NCBI GenBank assembly: GCA_905397405.1
Contig: CAJPVJ010000358.1
Coordinates: 1-27,279, forward strand
Direction: 5' to 3'
From: Oppiella nova
Lineage: Eukaryota; Arthropoda; Arachnida; Sarcoptiformes; Oppiidae
Length of the DNA: 27,279 bases
Part shown: in pieces, positions 1 through 9,878 of the stretch
How the letters are laid out: each line of letters begins with the position of its first letter
Position numbering within the stretch: the first letter of the stretch is position 1
Notes under the pieces: generated by a model
Databases searched by the model: none
Told to the model about the DNA's origin: nothing
What the model saw: only the letters and a program-made list of their open reading frames with translations
Translations under genes and position numbers: made by a program

Positions 1-120
1 ATCACATGTATCGGGACTCCCGGTCACTCCCGATCCTGATTTTAACACTCCCGTTCCCTCCCTACTCCCGTCGGGAGTCGGGACTCCCGACAACTCCCGA
101 ATTTTCGGGTCCCGATTGGA
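1..120. repeat. GC-rich ACTCCCG/CGGGAGT repeat patch
   Basis: The first 120 bases carry about six copies of ACTCCCG, plus inverted CGGGAGT/CGGGACT copies and small palindromes such as TCGGGTCCCGA. Composition changes abruptly to AT-rich sequence just after base 120, where homology to the channel-gene 5' end begins. It is probably the edge of a repeat or mobile element lying mostly outside the window, but no family can be named. Confidence 0.5.
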
Positions 121-128
121 CAGACTAG

Positions 129-195
129 TTTGATACATACATCCCATCAAACATAACACATACGACAATATTTTATAAATATGTTTGCGTAGCAT
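129..195 (-). pseudogene. 5' stump of a DEG/ENaC-like channel gene (third tandem copy)
   Basis: Reading leftward from an ATG at 195, this stump encodes about 23 residues that match the start of the two larger copies: Met, a short lead, then the first hydrophobic segment ending in CMYQT. The upstream flank to the right, roughly 196-540 and 590-1010, matches the upstream flanks of the other two copies. The homology stops near base 128, beside the GC-rich repeat patch, so the rest of this copy has been lost. It cannot encode a channel. Confidence 0.75.
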
Positions 196-1230
196 AATTA
201 TTCAAACTTTAAAGGTTTTGGATAACCCAGAACAATTTAGAAACTATTATTTTAAGGAGATCAAGCGAAATGTCAAATTTTTTGTATTAATACTAATTTA
301 TATAATATTGTAGTGTAAATATTGCAAATAAAACATAAATTTAATTAAATTGTTTTTGAATTAGTAGTTTCTAGAATATTTACTTTTTTTTCTAAACTTT
401 ATGTTTTATGTTTTCTAAACAAATAATTTATCAAATCAATAACTATTTAATAATCATTTTTCCATAGCTACTATTTTATAATAATATTTATATTTATACG
501 AGAACTTTATATTAATTTATATAATTATTAATATTGATTATACTTTATACTTATATTGATTATAGATATAATTAAATTGCTTTTAAATTAGTATTTTATA
601 GAAGATTATTATTTGATTTATGTTTTATGTTTGCTAAACAAATAATTTATAAAATCTCTAACTATTTATTAATTGTGTTACCATAACTACTATTTTTTAT
701 CAAATATAATAATATTTATTTACAATTAATTTTAACATACATTTAATTTAATAATAATTGTTTTATTGTAGCCCTACCATTATGCAATTTGTGTCCAAGC
801 TAATAACTTATTTCTAAAATATTGTAAATGAACAAAATTATCATTAAAACAATATTAATGTGTTATTAATGACATAATACATTAAATTCTGTTTGTTTTT
901 ATGAACAGTATTGTGAAATAAATGAATATTCTGTATAAAAAAAGCACAGAATTTAATACGAAAAATGCTTATCATTTGCAAGAATATGTGTAAAAAATTT
1001 GGTTTTCAATTGAATTCACTAATACATAGCATGTATATAAAAAACATTTTAAATACTACATACAAATTTTAGATGAATGAACGAGTTTTTAAAACTATTT
1101 TATACTTAATTTTTACACAGAATTTTGTTAAAGAATTTTTGAAGTAAGAAATGAGATATGTACATAGATTTAAATTTTAAAATTATATTATATTTCACAA
1201 ACATTTACTTATAAATAGTAAATTTACATG
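196..1230. other. AT-rich duplicated upstream flank, no gene
   Basis: This is the 5' flank of the truncated copy and the 3' flank of the next one. About 196-540 matches 2461-2790, and about 590-1010 matches 4540-4960, so it belongs to the tandem duplication unit. It contains a small hairpin at 881-957. No coding potential or RNA gene was seen. Confidence 0.6.
881..957. repeat. Small hairpin repeat, copy 1 (ATTAAATTCTGT arms)
   Basis: Two perfect 12-bp inverted arms, ATTAAATTCTGT at 881-892 and ACAGAATTTAAT at 946-957, enclose about 53 bases. The loop includes GAATATTCTGT. The same structure recurs at 4801-4876, upstream of the intact channel gene. It may be a very small inverted-repeat element or a conserved upstream element carried in the tandem unit. 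Confidence 0.5.
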
Positions 1231-2460
1231 CTAAGTAGACTGACTGATTTGGTTAGTTTTATGTTTAATAATAAATAACTTTCTCATTGATGGTCTTAAC
1301 TTTATAGTTAAATTAGTTATGTTTTGTGTTACATATCCCGTATAACAATAATTTTTAAAACAATTAATAACCGTGGTAAGCCGATTTCTAATATTTAATT
1401 TATTAACAAATTCTTTCGCAAACTCCGTAAACATAATAATATTGAACCCAAACCATAGGCTTATAATACTTGCGGTTAAACTCAAGTATTCCTCAAATGA
1501 CATTTTCAATGATATCTCGTAGACAACAGTGGGTTCAATGTCTATGAAAATTACCATGCTACCACTATATGGAGTGTATTTTTCATCCTGGTTCTCTACT
1601 CTATAATAATATTGAGTACATTTAATTTTATCAGTACTGCATTCACTTTCACAATATTTAAAATTTTGCGCATTTACTGAATTATTAAAATATTTATAGT
1701 TAACATAATCAGAGTAAACCAAATAATTGAAGTAAACACCATTATTCAATTTATTCATACACTTAAACTGACAATGTTCATACGAGTCATATCCACCGCA
1801 ATTAGCTAATTGATCTGTATACTTTACCACTTTCTGATTAAATCTAATAAGGTGAGCAGAGTCATTTGTAAATCGTAATGAGTGGGAGGATTTTTGAGTA
1901 ACATCATATACTCGCTGTTGCATAGAGTGTACGCATAATACCACCCACCTAATTTGTCGAAATGGCTCTAGGTACGAAATTATGACACCTCCTTTAGGTA
2001 ATGATTGAGAACTGTAGCTAGTTATATTTGGCACTATGATAGAAAATGTTACACAATAATATTTATACGATATTGATAGTAAGTATGGTGTGAACACATT
2101 GCTTTTGAAAAATTTCGGTGTTGATCCCCTCATTACTAATGCTAGTTTACGTTGGATAAATTGTTCAGGTTGCATTAATAAATCAAATTGTTTGTCAAAT
2201 GATAGTGAATTAAGTGAAGTAATATTGAATTATTTGTTTTTATGAAGATATTTTGGAATCTTATCATGGTCAATAAATAGAGGCTTGTTCATACATAGAG
2301 TGAATGCAATGTTACCAACTGTTTGATGATTTGTTTCAAACTTAACATTAGTAGAGGTTTGGTATCCGAAGTATAGTTCACTTATTTTATACGTTTGATA
2401 CATACATCCCATCAAACATAATACATAAGACAATATTTTATAAGTATGTTTGTACAGCAT
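1231..2460 (-). pseudogene. DEG/ENaC-like channel gene broken by one in-frame stop
   Basis: Reading leftward from the ATG at 2460, the frame stays collinear with the intact neighbour (3144-4346) for its whole length, except for a TAA at codon 77 where the neighbour has His. There is no frameshift. Before the stop come the N-terminal hydrophobic segment and the start of the extracellular domain. After it come the Cys-rich extracellular region, with CGG, HCQFKC and YCESEC patterns, and the second membrane segment. In that segment the channel signature reads SLWFGFN, where the intact copy has SLWFGFS, so the third position of the G-x-S selectivity motif is changed as well. The rest is well preserved, so loss is recent, or the stop is a null allele or sequencing error. 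The membership call rests on topology, Cys pattern and the second-helix motif; overall similarity to well-known DEG/ENaC channels is weak. Confidence 0.72.
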
Positions 2461-3143
2461 AATTATTCAAGCTTTAAAGATTTTGGATAACCCAGAACAA
2501 TTTAGAAACTATTATTTTATGGAGATCAAGCGTACTTTTTTGTGTCAAATTCTTGGTATTAATACTAATTCTTATAGTACTGTAGTGTAAATATTGCAAA
2601 TAAAACATAAATTTAATTAAAATGTTTTTAATTTAGTAGTTTCTAGAATATTTATTATTTTCTTTTTGTTGGCTAAACAAGTAATTTATAAAATCAATAA
2701 CTATTTAATAATCATTTTAATAATTATTTTATAATAATATTTATATTTATACAGTACGAGAACTTAATATTAATTTATATAATTATTTATATTGATTGTA
2801 TTTTCCTATTTTACCAGAAAAGCTAATAAATATCTAGAGTATTTTCAGTCTAAAATTATTAATTAAGGCTAGTTATTAATATATTAGTTAATATAAATAG
2901 TTTAAGATTTTAAGTATAATAATATAATATAAATTAGTATAATAAATAATATGAATGAGTTTTAAAACTATTTGTTAATATATTTTAAATACATAATTTT
3001 GTCAAAGAATATTAAACATTGTAACATTTAAAAAATAGATTTTAAATTACATTTTAAATAAATAAATAATTTATAAATATTTTTACAAATATACAGCAAT
3101 TATTTATAAATTGATAATTAATTTGAAATTAATTTCTCACAGA
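2461..3143. other. AT-rich spacer, part of the tandem unit
   Basis: The right flank of the broken channel copy. Bases 2461-2790 are closely similar to 196-540, with shared stretches around ATAACCCAGAACAATTTAG and ATATTGCAAATAAAACATAA. The rest is very AT-rich sequence leading to the stop codon of the intact copy. No gene or RNA was seen. Confidence 0.6.
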
Positions 3144-4346
3144 CTAATGGATTCTATTAGTATTGCGTTTAATAATAAATAACTTTCTTAATGATAGTCT
3201 TATAGTTAAATTGTTTATATTTTGTGTTACATTTCTCATATAACAATAATTTTTAAAACAATTAATAGCCGGGGTAAGCCGATTTCTAATATTTAATTTA
3301 ATAACAAATTCTTTCGCAAACTCCGTAAACATAATAATACTGAACCCAAACCACAAACTTATAATACTTGCGGTTAAACTCAAGTACTCCTCAAATGACA
3401 TTTTCATTGATATCTCGTAGACAACAGTGGGTTCAGTGGGTAAGAAAATTACCGTGCTACCACTATGTGGAGTATAGTTTTGATCCTTATTCTCTACACT
3501 ATAATAATATTGAGTGCATTTAATTTTATCAAAACTGCATTCACTTTCACAATATTTAAAATTGTGCTCATTCTCTGAAAAATTAAAATATCTATAGTTA
3601 GCATAATCAGAGTAAACCAAATAATTGGAGTAAACACCATGGTTCAATTTAGTCATACACTTAAACTGACAGTGTTCATACGAGTTATGACTACCGCAAT
3701 TAGCTAATTGATCTGTATACTTTACCACTTTCTGATTAAATCTAATAAGGTGAGCCGAGTCATTTATAAATCGAAATGCGTGGGATAATTTTAGATTAAC
3801 ATCATATACTCGCTGTTGCATAGAGTGCACGCATAATACCACCCAGTTATGTTGTCGAAATGGCTCTAAATACGAAAATATGGCACCCGCCCTAGGTAAT
3901 GATTGGGAACTGTAGCTAGTTATATTTGGTACAATGAGAGAAAATGTTACACAATAATAGTAATCCGATATTGAGAGTAAGTATGGTGTGAATCCATTGG
4001 ATTTGATAAATTTCTTTGTTACCCCCTTCATTGATAATGATAGTTTACGTTGGATAAATTGTTCAGGTTGAATTAATAAGTTAAATTGTTCTTCAAATGA
4101 TAGTGAATTAATTGATGTTATATTGAAATGATTGTTTGCAAGCGAATATTTTGTAAACTTATCATGGTCAATAAATAGTGGCTTGTTCATACATAGAGTG
4201 AATGCCGGTTTATCTATTGCTTGATGATTTGTTTCAAACCTAACATTAGTAGTGGTTTGGTATCCGAAGTATAGTTCACTTATTTTATACGTTTGATACA
4301 TGCATCCAGACAAACATAACACATACGATAATATTTTATAAAACAT
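3144..4346 (-). CDS. DEG/ENaC-like (amiloride-sensitive type) sodium channel subunit
   Basis: An intact single-exon frame of 400 residues reads leftward from an ATG at 4346. Topology fits the DEG/ENaC/ASIC family: a short N-terminus, hydrophobic segment 1 at residues 4-28, a large extracellular domain of about 290 residues, hydrophobic segment 2 at about 319-345, and a short cytoplasmic tail. The extracellular part has clustered cysteines (132, 172, 217, 226, 230, 266, 270, 277) and several N-x-S/T sites. Segment 2 carries SLWFGFS, matching the SLW-x-G-x-S pore signature; the G-x-S triplet at 334-336 would form the selectivity filter. Such subunits assemble as trimers in the plasma membrane and pass cations in sensory or epithelial cells; ligand and tissue cannot be told from sequence. 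At 400 residues it is shorter than most family members (about 500-700). Two damaged paralogues lie beside it in the same orientation. Confidence 0.72.
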   Translation of the reverse strand: MFYKILSYVLCLSGCMYQTYKISELYFGYQTTTNVRFETNHQAIDKPAFTLCMNKPLFIDHDKFTKYSLANNHFNITSINSLSFEEQFNLLIQPEQFIQRKLSLSMKGVTKKFIKSNGFTPYLLSISDYYYCVTFSLIVPNITSYSSQSLPRAGAIFSYLEPFRQHNWVVLCVHSMQQRVYDVNLKLSHAFRFINDSAHLIRFNQKVVKYTDQLANCGSHNSYEHCQFKCMTKLNHGVYSNYLVYSDYANYRYFNFSENEHNFKYCESECSFDKIKCTQYYYSVENKDQNYTPHSGSTVIFLPTEPTVVYEISMKMSFEEYLSLTASIISLWFGFSIIMFTEFAKEFVIKLNIRNRLTPAINCFKNYCYMRNVTQNINNLTIRLSLRKLFIIKRNTNRIH

Positions 4347-4800
4347 AATTATTTAAACTTTGAAGGTTTAAGTTAATCTGGAACAATTTTATATAATAAA
4401 ATAGAAATATTATTTTTAGAAACCTCGAGCAATAGCAAATTCAATATATATGAATAATAATGTTTGCACAGTATAAATTATATTAGCGTAAATAAATTTA
4501 TAATAATAATATAATATAGATATAGTTTAATATTTTTTAAATAAGTATTTTTAGAAGATTTATTATTTGATTCATGTTTTATGGTTTTATGTTTGCTAAA
4601 CAAATCATTTACAAAATCGCTAACTATTTAATAATTATGTTACCATAACTACTAATTTATCAAATTTAATAATATTTATCTTCAATTAATTTTAAAAGAC
4701 ATTTAATTTAATAATAATTGTTTTATTGAAACCCTACAATGTTTTAAATAAATAAAATTATCATTTTAACAATATTAATGTGTTATTAATGACATAATAC

Positions 4801-4876
4801 ATTAAATTCTGTGTGTTTTTATGAACAGTATTGCGAAATAAATGAATATTCTGTATAAAAAAGCACAGAATTTAAT
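4801..4876. repeat. Small hairpin repeat, copy 2 (ATTAAATTCTGT arms)
   Basis: Inverted 12-bp arms lie at 4801-4812 and 4865-4876, with a loop containing GAATATTCTGT. It is closely similar to the copy at 881-957 and holds the same position relative to the channel gene, roughly 0.5 kb upstream of the start codon. Confidence 0.5.
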
Positions 4877-5742
4877 ACGAAAAATGCTTATCATTTGGAA
4901 GAATATGTGTAAAAAATTTGTGTTTTTTTTGCTATTATTTGTATTTCAATTGAATTCACAAAAAGGGCTCATTTTTACAACAAAATGATAAGCAAAACAG
5001 AATTTACTGTTTTTTATTCGTATAAATAATTCTATAGAAATATTACAATATATTTAAGGTTTCCATTCACTAGTATTGTACTGTATGCTCAACTATAGCA
5101 CCAAGTACGGTGTATTTCACTATTAATAAACTTATATTTTTGTGCCAAGGTTAAAAGTAAGTTTAATATTTGACCGAAACATTAGTGCATGAAACCAAAT
5201 GCCCTTAATATAAATAATCTATAATTTGAATAATCAATACATGTTTGATATTATATAAAAAGTGTTTATGTATTAAAAATAAAAATAATTAAATTTGCAT
5301 TCTTAATATTGCGAAATAAAATTATAAATTAAAATTTTTATTGTTATAGAAATTCTTAGCAAAGTTTGAAAAATAAAAATAAATTTTAATATTAAGATTT
5401 TTTCATGATATTTACTTTCTTATATACAAAAGTTGCTTCACTAATGGATTCCCGTATATAATAGTGGGCACCGACTGTAAGCACATATATTTTGCGAGCA
5501 AATTATTGGGGGCTTTCAGTCTAGTACTGTATTTGAATAGCGAGAGTCTGTCCCAGAATTTATGGTTTCCAGTGTTAAAAGTGCTGTTCAATGAGGTTTA
5601 TTACACTTTTAGTTTTTGTGGCACTTTTTCTCACTCCTAACTTATTTCTAAGAAAATTTTCCTTTACTCTTAGATATCGATCCGTTTTGATGCAAACAAA
5701 CAAAAAATATACAAAACATTTGAATCCTGTATATAATGTTTG

Positions 5743-5746
<4 letters not shown>

Positions 5747-5777
<31 letters not shown>
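5747..5777. repeat. (GA)n microsatellite
   Basis: About 31 bases of uninterrupted GA dinucleotide repeat. It lies just before the first AGAATATTCTGT site of a cluster. Confidence 0.95.
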
Positions 5778-5778
<1 letters not shown>

Positions 5779-6374
5779 ATATAATATTCAAGAATATTCT
5801 GTTGTCACTGAATAATATAATATTCTTAACTGTTTGACTGTTAGGTCTCTGTTTATGATTACTATTTCCTATATACGGTTACTCCTCACAGAATCGTTAA
5901 GAATATTCTGTGCGGCTATGAATGCCTTATTTGACTGTGATTTATAAAAACCTATTATATTATTCTGCAAACTAAAAGTCAAACTTCAAGTGAAAAAAGA
6001 GGTTCAATGATTGATATGTATTATTCCTATTGTAAGTTGTGTGTAATTTTAAAATTTTATAATATAATAAATGAATAAATATTTTTCATTGTGTAAAGAA
6101 TATTATTATATTTCATAAATTCTTTAAATAAATCTCATTTTTTTGCTAACTATTTACGAGTGTTCGCCCACTCATAGAGATTAAGTTAAAAAGTAGAATA
6201 TATTCATAGAGGGTTTTTTGTAAGTTAATTTTATTATTATAATAACTTGAAATAACAAATTAAATTAATGCACACTTTTATATTAAATTATGTTTAACAA
6301 ACATTTAGATCAGAAAAATAGTTATTAAATAAAGTGTAAGAATGAAAGATACAGAATATTCTGTTGTTTTGAGA

Positions 6375-6560
6375 GAGGTTTCTAAAAATAATATTTCTAT
6401 TTTATTATATAAAATTGTTCCAGATTAACTTAAACCTTCAAAGTTTAAATAATTATGTTTTATAAAATATTATCGTACTTGGTGCTATAGTTGAGCATAC
6501 AGTACAATACTAGTGAATGGAAACCTTAAATATATTGTAATATTTCTATAGAATTATTTA
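6375..6560 (+). repeat. 186-bp inverted chimera of channel-gene 5' region
   Basis: Bases 6375-6477 are the exact reverse complement of 4324-4426, which spans the channel gene's start codon and 5' flank. Bases 6474-6560 are the exact reverse complement of 5023-5109. The blocks overlap by four bases (CGTA), and TACG is present at both source sites (4324-4327 and 5106-5109). Read in the source orientation, the order is 5023-5109 followed by 4324-4426, the order expected across the closing junction of a circle or tandem duplication of about 782 bp. It carries an ATG at 6455 followed by eleven codons and a stop, so it encodes nothing useful. It abuts a single N and a (GA)n tract. Confidence 0.85.
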
Positions 6561-6561
6561 N
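6561..6561. other. Single ambiguous base at repeat junction
   Basis: One N sits exactly between the end of the inverted chimera and the (GA)n tract. It may mark a collapsed or uncertain assembly join. Confidence 0.9.
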
Positions 6562-6615
6562 GAGAGAGAGAGAGAGAGAGAGAGAGAACTGAGAGAGAGA
6601 GAGAGAGAGAGAGAG
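6562..6615. repeat. (GA)n microsatellite, interrupted
   Basis: Two GA runs separated by ACT cover about 54 bases, immediately after the N at 6561. Confidence 0.95.
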
Positions 6616-6891
6616 CTGTGAGAGAGCTATCATACTATCAAACAATACACTTCTACTGTAGTGAGAGCTTAAGTGTATTAATAAATGGGTTTTGATTGTT
6701 AATAGCGATTGCATTAGACTTTCAGTAGATTTACAGTAGAGTTGACTGCGATTTACACCAAAAGCTTTCAATAATAATAATCATTTGAATTATGATCGAC
6801 ACAAATAGCAGCAGTTTATGAGCGGCTAAAGGGAATCGAGTATAATATTGATGGGGGTGTGGATGGGGTCGACACCATCGGCACTGTCCAC

Positions 6892-6936
<45 letters not shown>

Positions 6937-8729
6937 TCTGTTTATGAAAGGCTTTAATACTTTTCTAAACAATACAACTAATATGTATTGTATATACGGA
7001 TGTATATACACAGTATACAAGAATAAATCGCCTACTGGTGCGCATTCGTATGACCAACCGATGACTACCGTTCCCCTCCACACACACACACTCACTCACT
7101 GTTATTTGTTAACTTTACAAAGCTTATGGTGTTTATCGGGGGCTAGTAGTGTATGTGCGGCGCAAAAATCAATAGACAGCCCACTCTTAGACTAGTCGTC
7201 GTCGTCGTCGGCACCCAAATATGTGCCTCAAGTCTATGGGTATTATACGGTGTATGCCATCAGATGTGTGTATGCATTCATCGCATGCCATACCCTACCA
7301 TACCATTGACTACATACCAGACCATTAGTTATACTTCACTTGAGATATGTGTTGAGAGAGAAAATGCGAAAAGTGTTGGACTTTTAGATAAAATAAATAT
7401 ATATATCTAATAGACTCTAAAAGTTCACCAGAATATTCTGTGTGTGCTTATCATAAATCATTGCTTATTCACTATTATATTCGCTATTATATTCACTTTT
7501 ATGTGTTGTTTATTAAAATGAAATTCTCGGCATTTGTTGTGAAAAGAGTTTTTGTTTCAGTGTTTTCATTGATTTGTGAATGGATTTAGTGTTTAAATAA
7601 AAGTTACTGAAAATAAATATAAAGATATTGTGTATAAGTGTTTGCGATATTCACCACAAATATAGAGAATATTTTCTTTATATACAACTTATGTGTCACT
7701 AATGCTTAGCTTTTATGTCAACAAATTTTAAGATTAGTTTTATTTCTGAAACTCATTTGTTGTGCAAACTCTGCGAAAACTCTATATAACAACATAATAG
7801 AGAATATTCTGTGATTTCATTTCTAATAAAATATTTATCATATTTGAAATTCAATTGATTTTTAAAGAATATTTTAAACATAACAAACATTTTTGGGATT
7901 ACTGTTTAGTTAATAATAAAATAGTTTTAATAAATGCTTATTTTCATACTAAATAAAATGCTTATCTCCGGTAAGAATATTTGATTAATAATAAGTAATT
8001 ATACGGAATCGTGATTAGTATACCATATAATACTCATTAGTATTCATTGCTTATTAGCAACTCATTTGTATAGTGTTTTCCACACCAATAGTGAATAAAT
8101 ATTTGTTGAATATTCCTATTCATTAGCACAAAAACTTTATTTATAACGTTTAACAACATCCTATACTAGTAAATATGAGATAGTAACTTTTAATAATTTT
8201 TTGTAAACCTTTTTATATTTAAATATTTGTTCAAAATAAATAGTAAATATGAATAATAATTATTAATCAACATAAATAAAATAATTTCATAATTGAAGGG
8301 TATCCAATATAAAAATAATTTTACTTTTATTTATATTTAAAATATTTTTATCACTTTCTAATTTACAGTTTATATTCTCGTTACTGTTTAAATTTATTTA
8401 TGTTATATTTATGTTATATTTATTTAATATATAATATATTTAGTGCACTTTCTAACTCAGTTATACAGTATCTAATTATCATTTAAGATATTATGTGCCT
8501 AGTTAATTTCAATAGTTAGTTTCAATAACTTGTGTACCAAAAGTAGACTGTATGCGAGTTTTCATATAGGCAAATATATTTCGCAATTCCTATGATTACT
8601 TATTTATGTCTCGTATTATCTCATCGTTTATTGATTTATATAACAATTTTGTCGTCAAAATACTAATTCATTTCATTTCTCACTCGCATAACAAACACAC
8701 AACACATGTGTTGACACTAAACAGGAATT
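6616..8729. other. Spacer with microsatellites; no gene seen
   Basis: Bases 6820-7340 are less AT-rich than the surroundings and hold a (CT)n tract (6896-6933), a CA/CACT tract near 7080, a (GTC)n run near 7196 and a CATACC-rich stretch near 7290. This could be a promoter or untranslated exon, but no protein-coding pattern is visible in any frame. From about 7400 to 8700 the sequence is AT-rich, with two AGAATATTCTGT sites. Confidence 0.5.
6896..6933. repeat. (CT)n microsatellite
   Basis: About 38 bases of uninterrupted CT repeat. Apparent frames across it are Ser/Leu artefacts. Confidence 0.95.
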
Positions 8730-9878
8730 ATGTCCAGAATTCTGATTACTCTACACATGTGTCTACTGTATCAGCCAAACGGACCCGGATTACAGTCAGT
8801 GACAGCCGGCCAGTGTCCACCTACCCGTGTGATACACCCGTGCCGGTGCTCCCACGACACGGTCATCACGTGCGGCGAACACATGAAATACAGTTTACGG
8901 CATATATTCCACGACCTGTCCGTCCGGCTACCGGACCGCCGGTCCAAACACTTCCGGGACTTTGTCTTCGAGAACACGGCTATCGAGGAGTGGGAGGACA
9001 GTATGTTCGCCGACATTACCTTCGAGAACGTTACGATCAGTAACGCCCGGAATTTGGCTAAAATAAAGTCCAATTCGTTTAATAGGACGGCAAAGAATAT
9101 TCTGTGGTTCAGCCAAACCGGTGATACAAAACTCGGCATCAATTACTTGAACCAATTGTTTGACGCCTTAAGTAGTCTGTTAAACGTGAGGGAGATATCG
9201 CTGGACCTCCCGGGGCTACAGGTGTTCCCGAGTTACGCGTTCGTGGGCTCCAGTAACGGGTATAAGCAGGCTAAGTTTGAGAAGTTTACCCTGGTAGCAC
9301 CCTTACTACATACTATACCCAACTATGCCTTCTACGAGTTACATAATCTACGGTACGTTACGGTGCGCTCCGGGAGGTTGTCCCGCGTGGAGGGCCACGC
9401 GTTTGACTTTGAAATGCCGGCCAATCACATGCTACACGTCGACCTACAGTATAATAAGCTGAGCGCCGGTAGCTTTGAGTTCGGCTCCTTTCTGGAGACC
9501 AAACGCCCGGTGCATCTCATGCTTATGTATAACGAGATGTCTGGGCTGGAAAGGGATGTGTTTGAGCCCATACTGTCCAGTGATACGCGAAATGTGATCG
9601 ACTTATCCGGTAATCCACTGGTGTGTGACTGCCGTATGGCGTGGATTATACGGGACAGGGATTTGTATGAAAAGCAGTTAAGGAATGCCTACTGTAGGGT
9701 GAATGGCAGCGCAGTGGATGTATGGAGTTTGGATGAGCACCGGTATGTTATGTGCAATAAGAATGGGAACTATAACTATACCCCGGAGTTGATAGTCAAG
9801 TCATCAATGGCTATGAAATTTAGTGATAATCGGTGTTATGTTTTATTGTTATTTGTATTTACCCTTGTTCATTTATGA
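8730..9878 (+). CDS. Leucine-rich-repeat cell-surface or secreted protein
   Basis: A single-exon frame of 382 residues. A short hydrophobic N-terminus (MSRILITLHMCLLY) may be a weak signal peptide. An LRR N-cap cysteine cluster follows (Cys 29, 38, 40, 48), then about six irregular leucine-rich repeats at roughly 55-295, with NxL-type turns such as LQYNKLSAGSFEF and LMYNEMSGLERDVF. A clear LRR C-cap comes next: NPLVCDCRMAW at 295-305 with later cysteines at 322 and 342. Residues 369-382 form a hydrophobic tail after a small polar stretch, as expected for a GPI-anchor signal or a very short membrane segment. The architecture resembles arthropod LRR proteins often annotated as the non-catalytic subunit of Oplophorus luciferase; such proteins bind other proteins and luciferase activity is not implied. 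An upstream first exon is possible, since CTAAACAG at 8717-8724 looks like a splice acceptor. Confidence 0.8.
   Translation: MSRILITLHMCLLYQPNGPGLQSVTAGQCPPTRVIHPCRCSHDTVITCGEHMKYSLRHIFHDLSVRLPDRRSKHFRDFVFENTAIEEWEDSMFADITFENVTISNARNLAKIKSNSFNRTAKNILWFSQTGDTKLGINYLNQLFDALSSLLNVREISLDLPGLQVFPSYAFVGSSNGYKQAKFEKFTLVAPLLHTIPNYAFYELHNLRYVTVRSGRLSRVEGHAFDFEMPANHMLHVDLQYNKLSAGSFEFGSFLETKRPVHLMLMYNEMSGLERDVFEPILSSDTRNVIDLSGNPLVCDCRMAWIIRDRDLYEKQLRNAYCRVNGSAVDVWSLDEHRYVMCNKNGNYNYTPELIVKSSMAMKFSDNRCYVLLLFVFTLVHL

Larger units (their letters stand above)
4347..6374. other. AT-rich upstream flank and spacer, no gene seen
   Basis: The 5' flank of the intact channel gene followed by AT-rich sequence. It includes the hairpin at 4801-4876, two donor blocks for the inverted chimera (4324-4426 and 5023-5109), a (GA)n tract at 5747-5777 and three AGAATATTCTGT sites. 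Around 5455-5485 lies a TATA-like stretch with GACTGTAAGC, resembling the start of the ribonucleotide reductase promoter region. I found no convincing coding exon. Confidence 0.5.
5791..7812. promoter_or_regulatory. Cluster of AGAATATTCTGT palindromes (heat-shock-element-like)
   Basis: The 12-mer AGAATATTCTGT occurs at 5791, 5900, 6353, 7430 and 7801, and once more at 9094 inside the LRR gene. At 6351-6364 it extends to the 14-bp perfect palindrome ACAGAATATTCTGT. The core is two inverted nGAAn units, the half-site arrangement of a heat shock factor site; a full element normally needs three units. These may instead be the conserved core of a dispersed repeat. No regulated gene can be assigned with confidence; the next gene downstream is the LRR gene at 8730. 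Confidence 0.35.

Noticed and set aside
6848-7195. Frames rich in Ser-Leu or Arg-Glu near 6500-7200
   Set aside because: They are translations of GA/CT microsatellites, with no conserved residues outside them.
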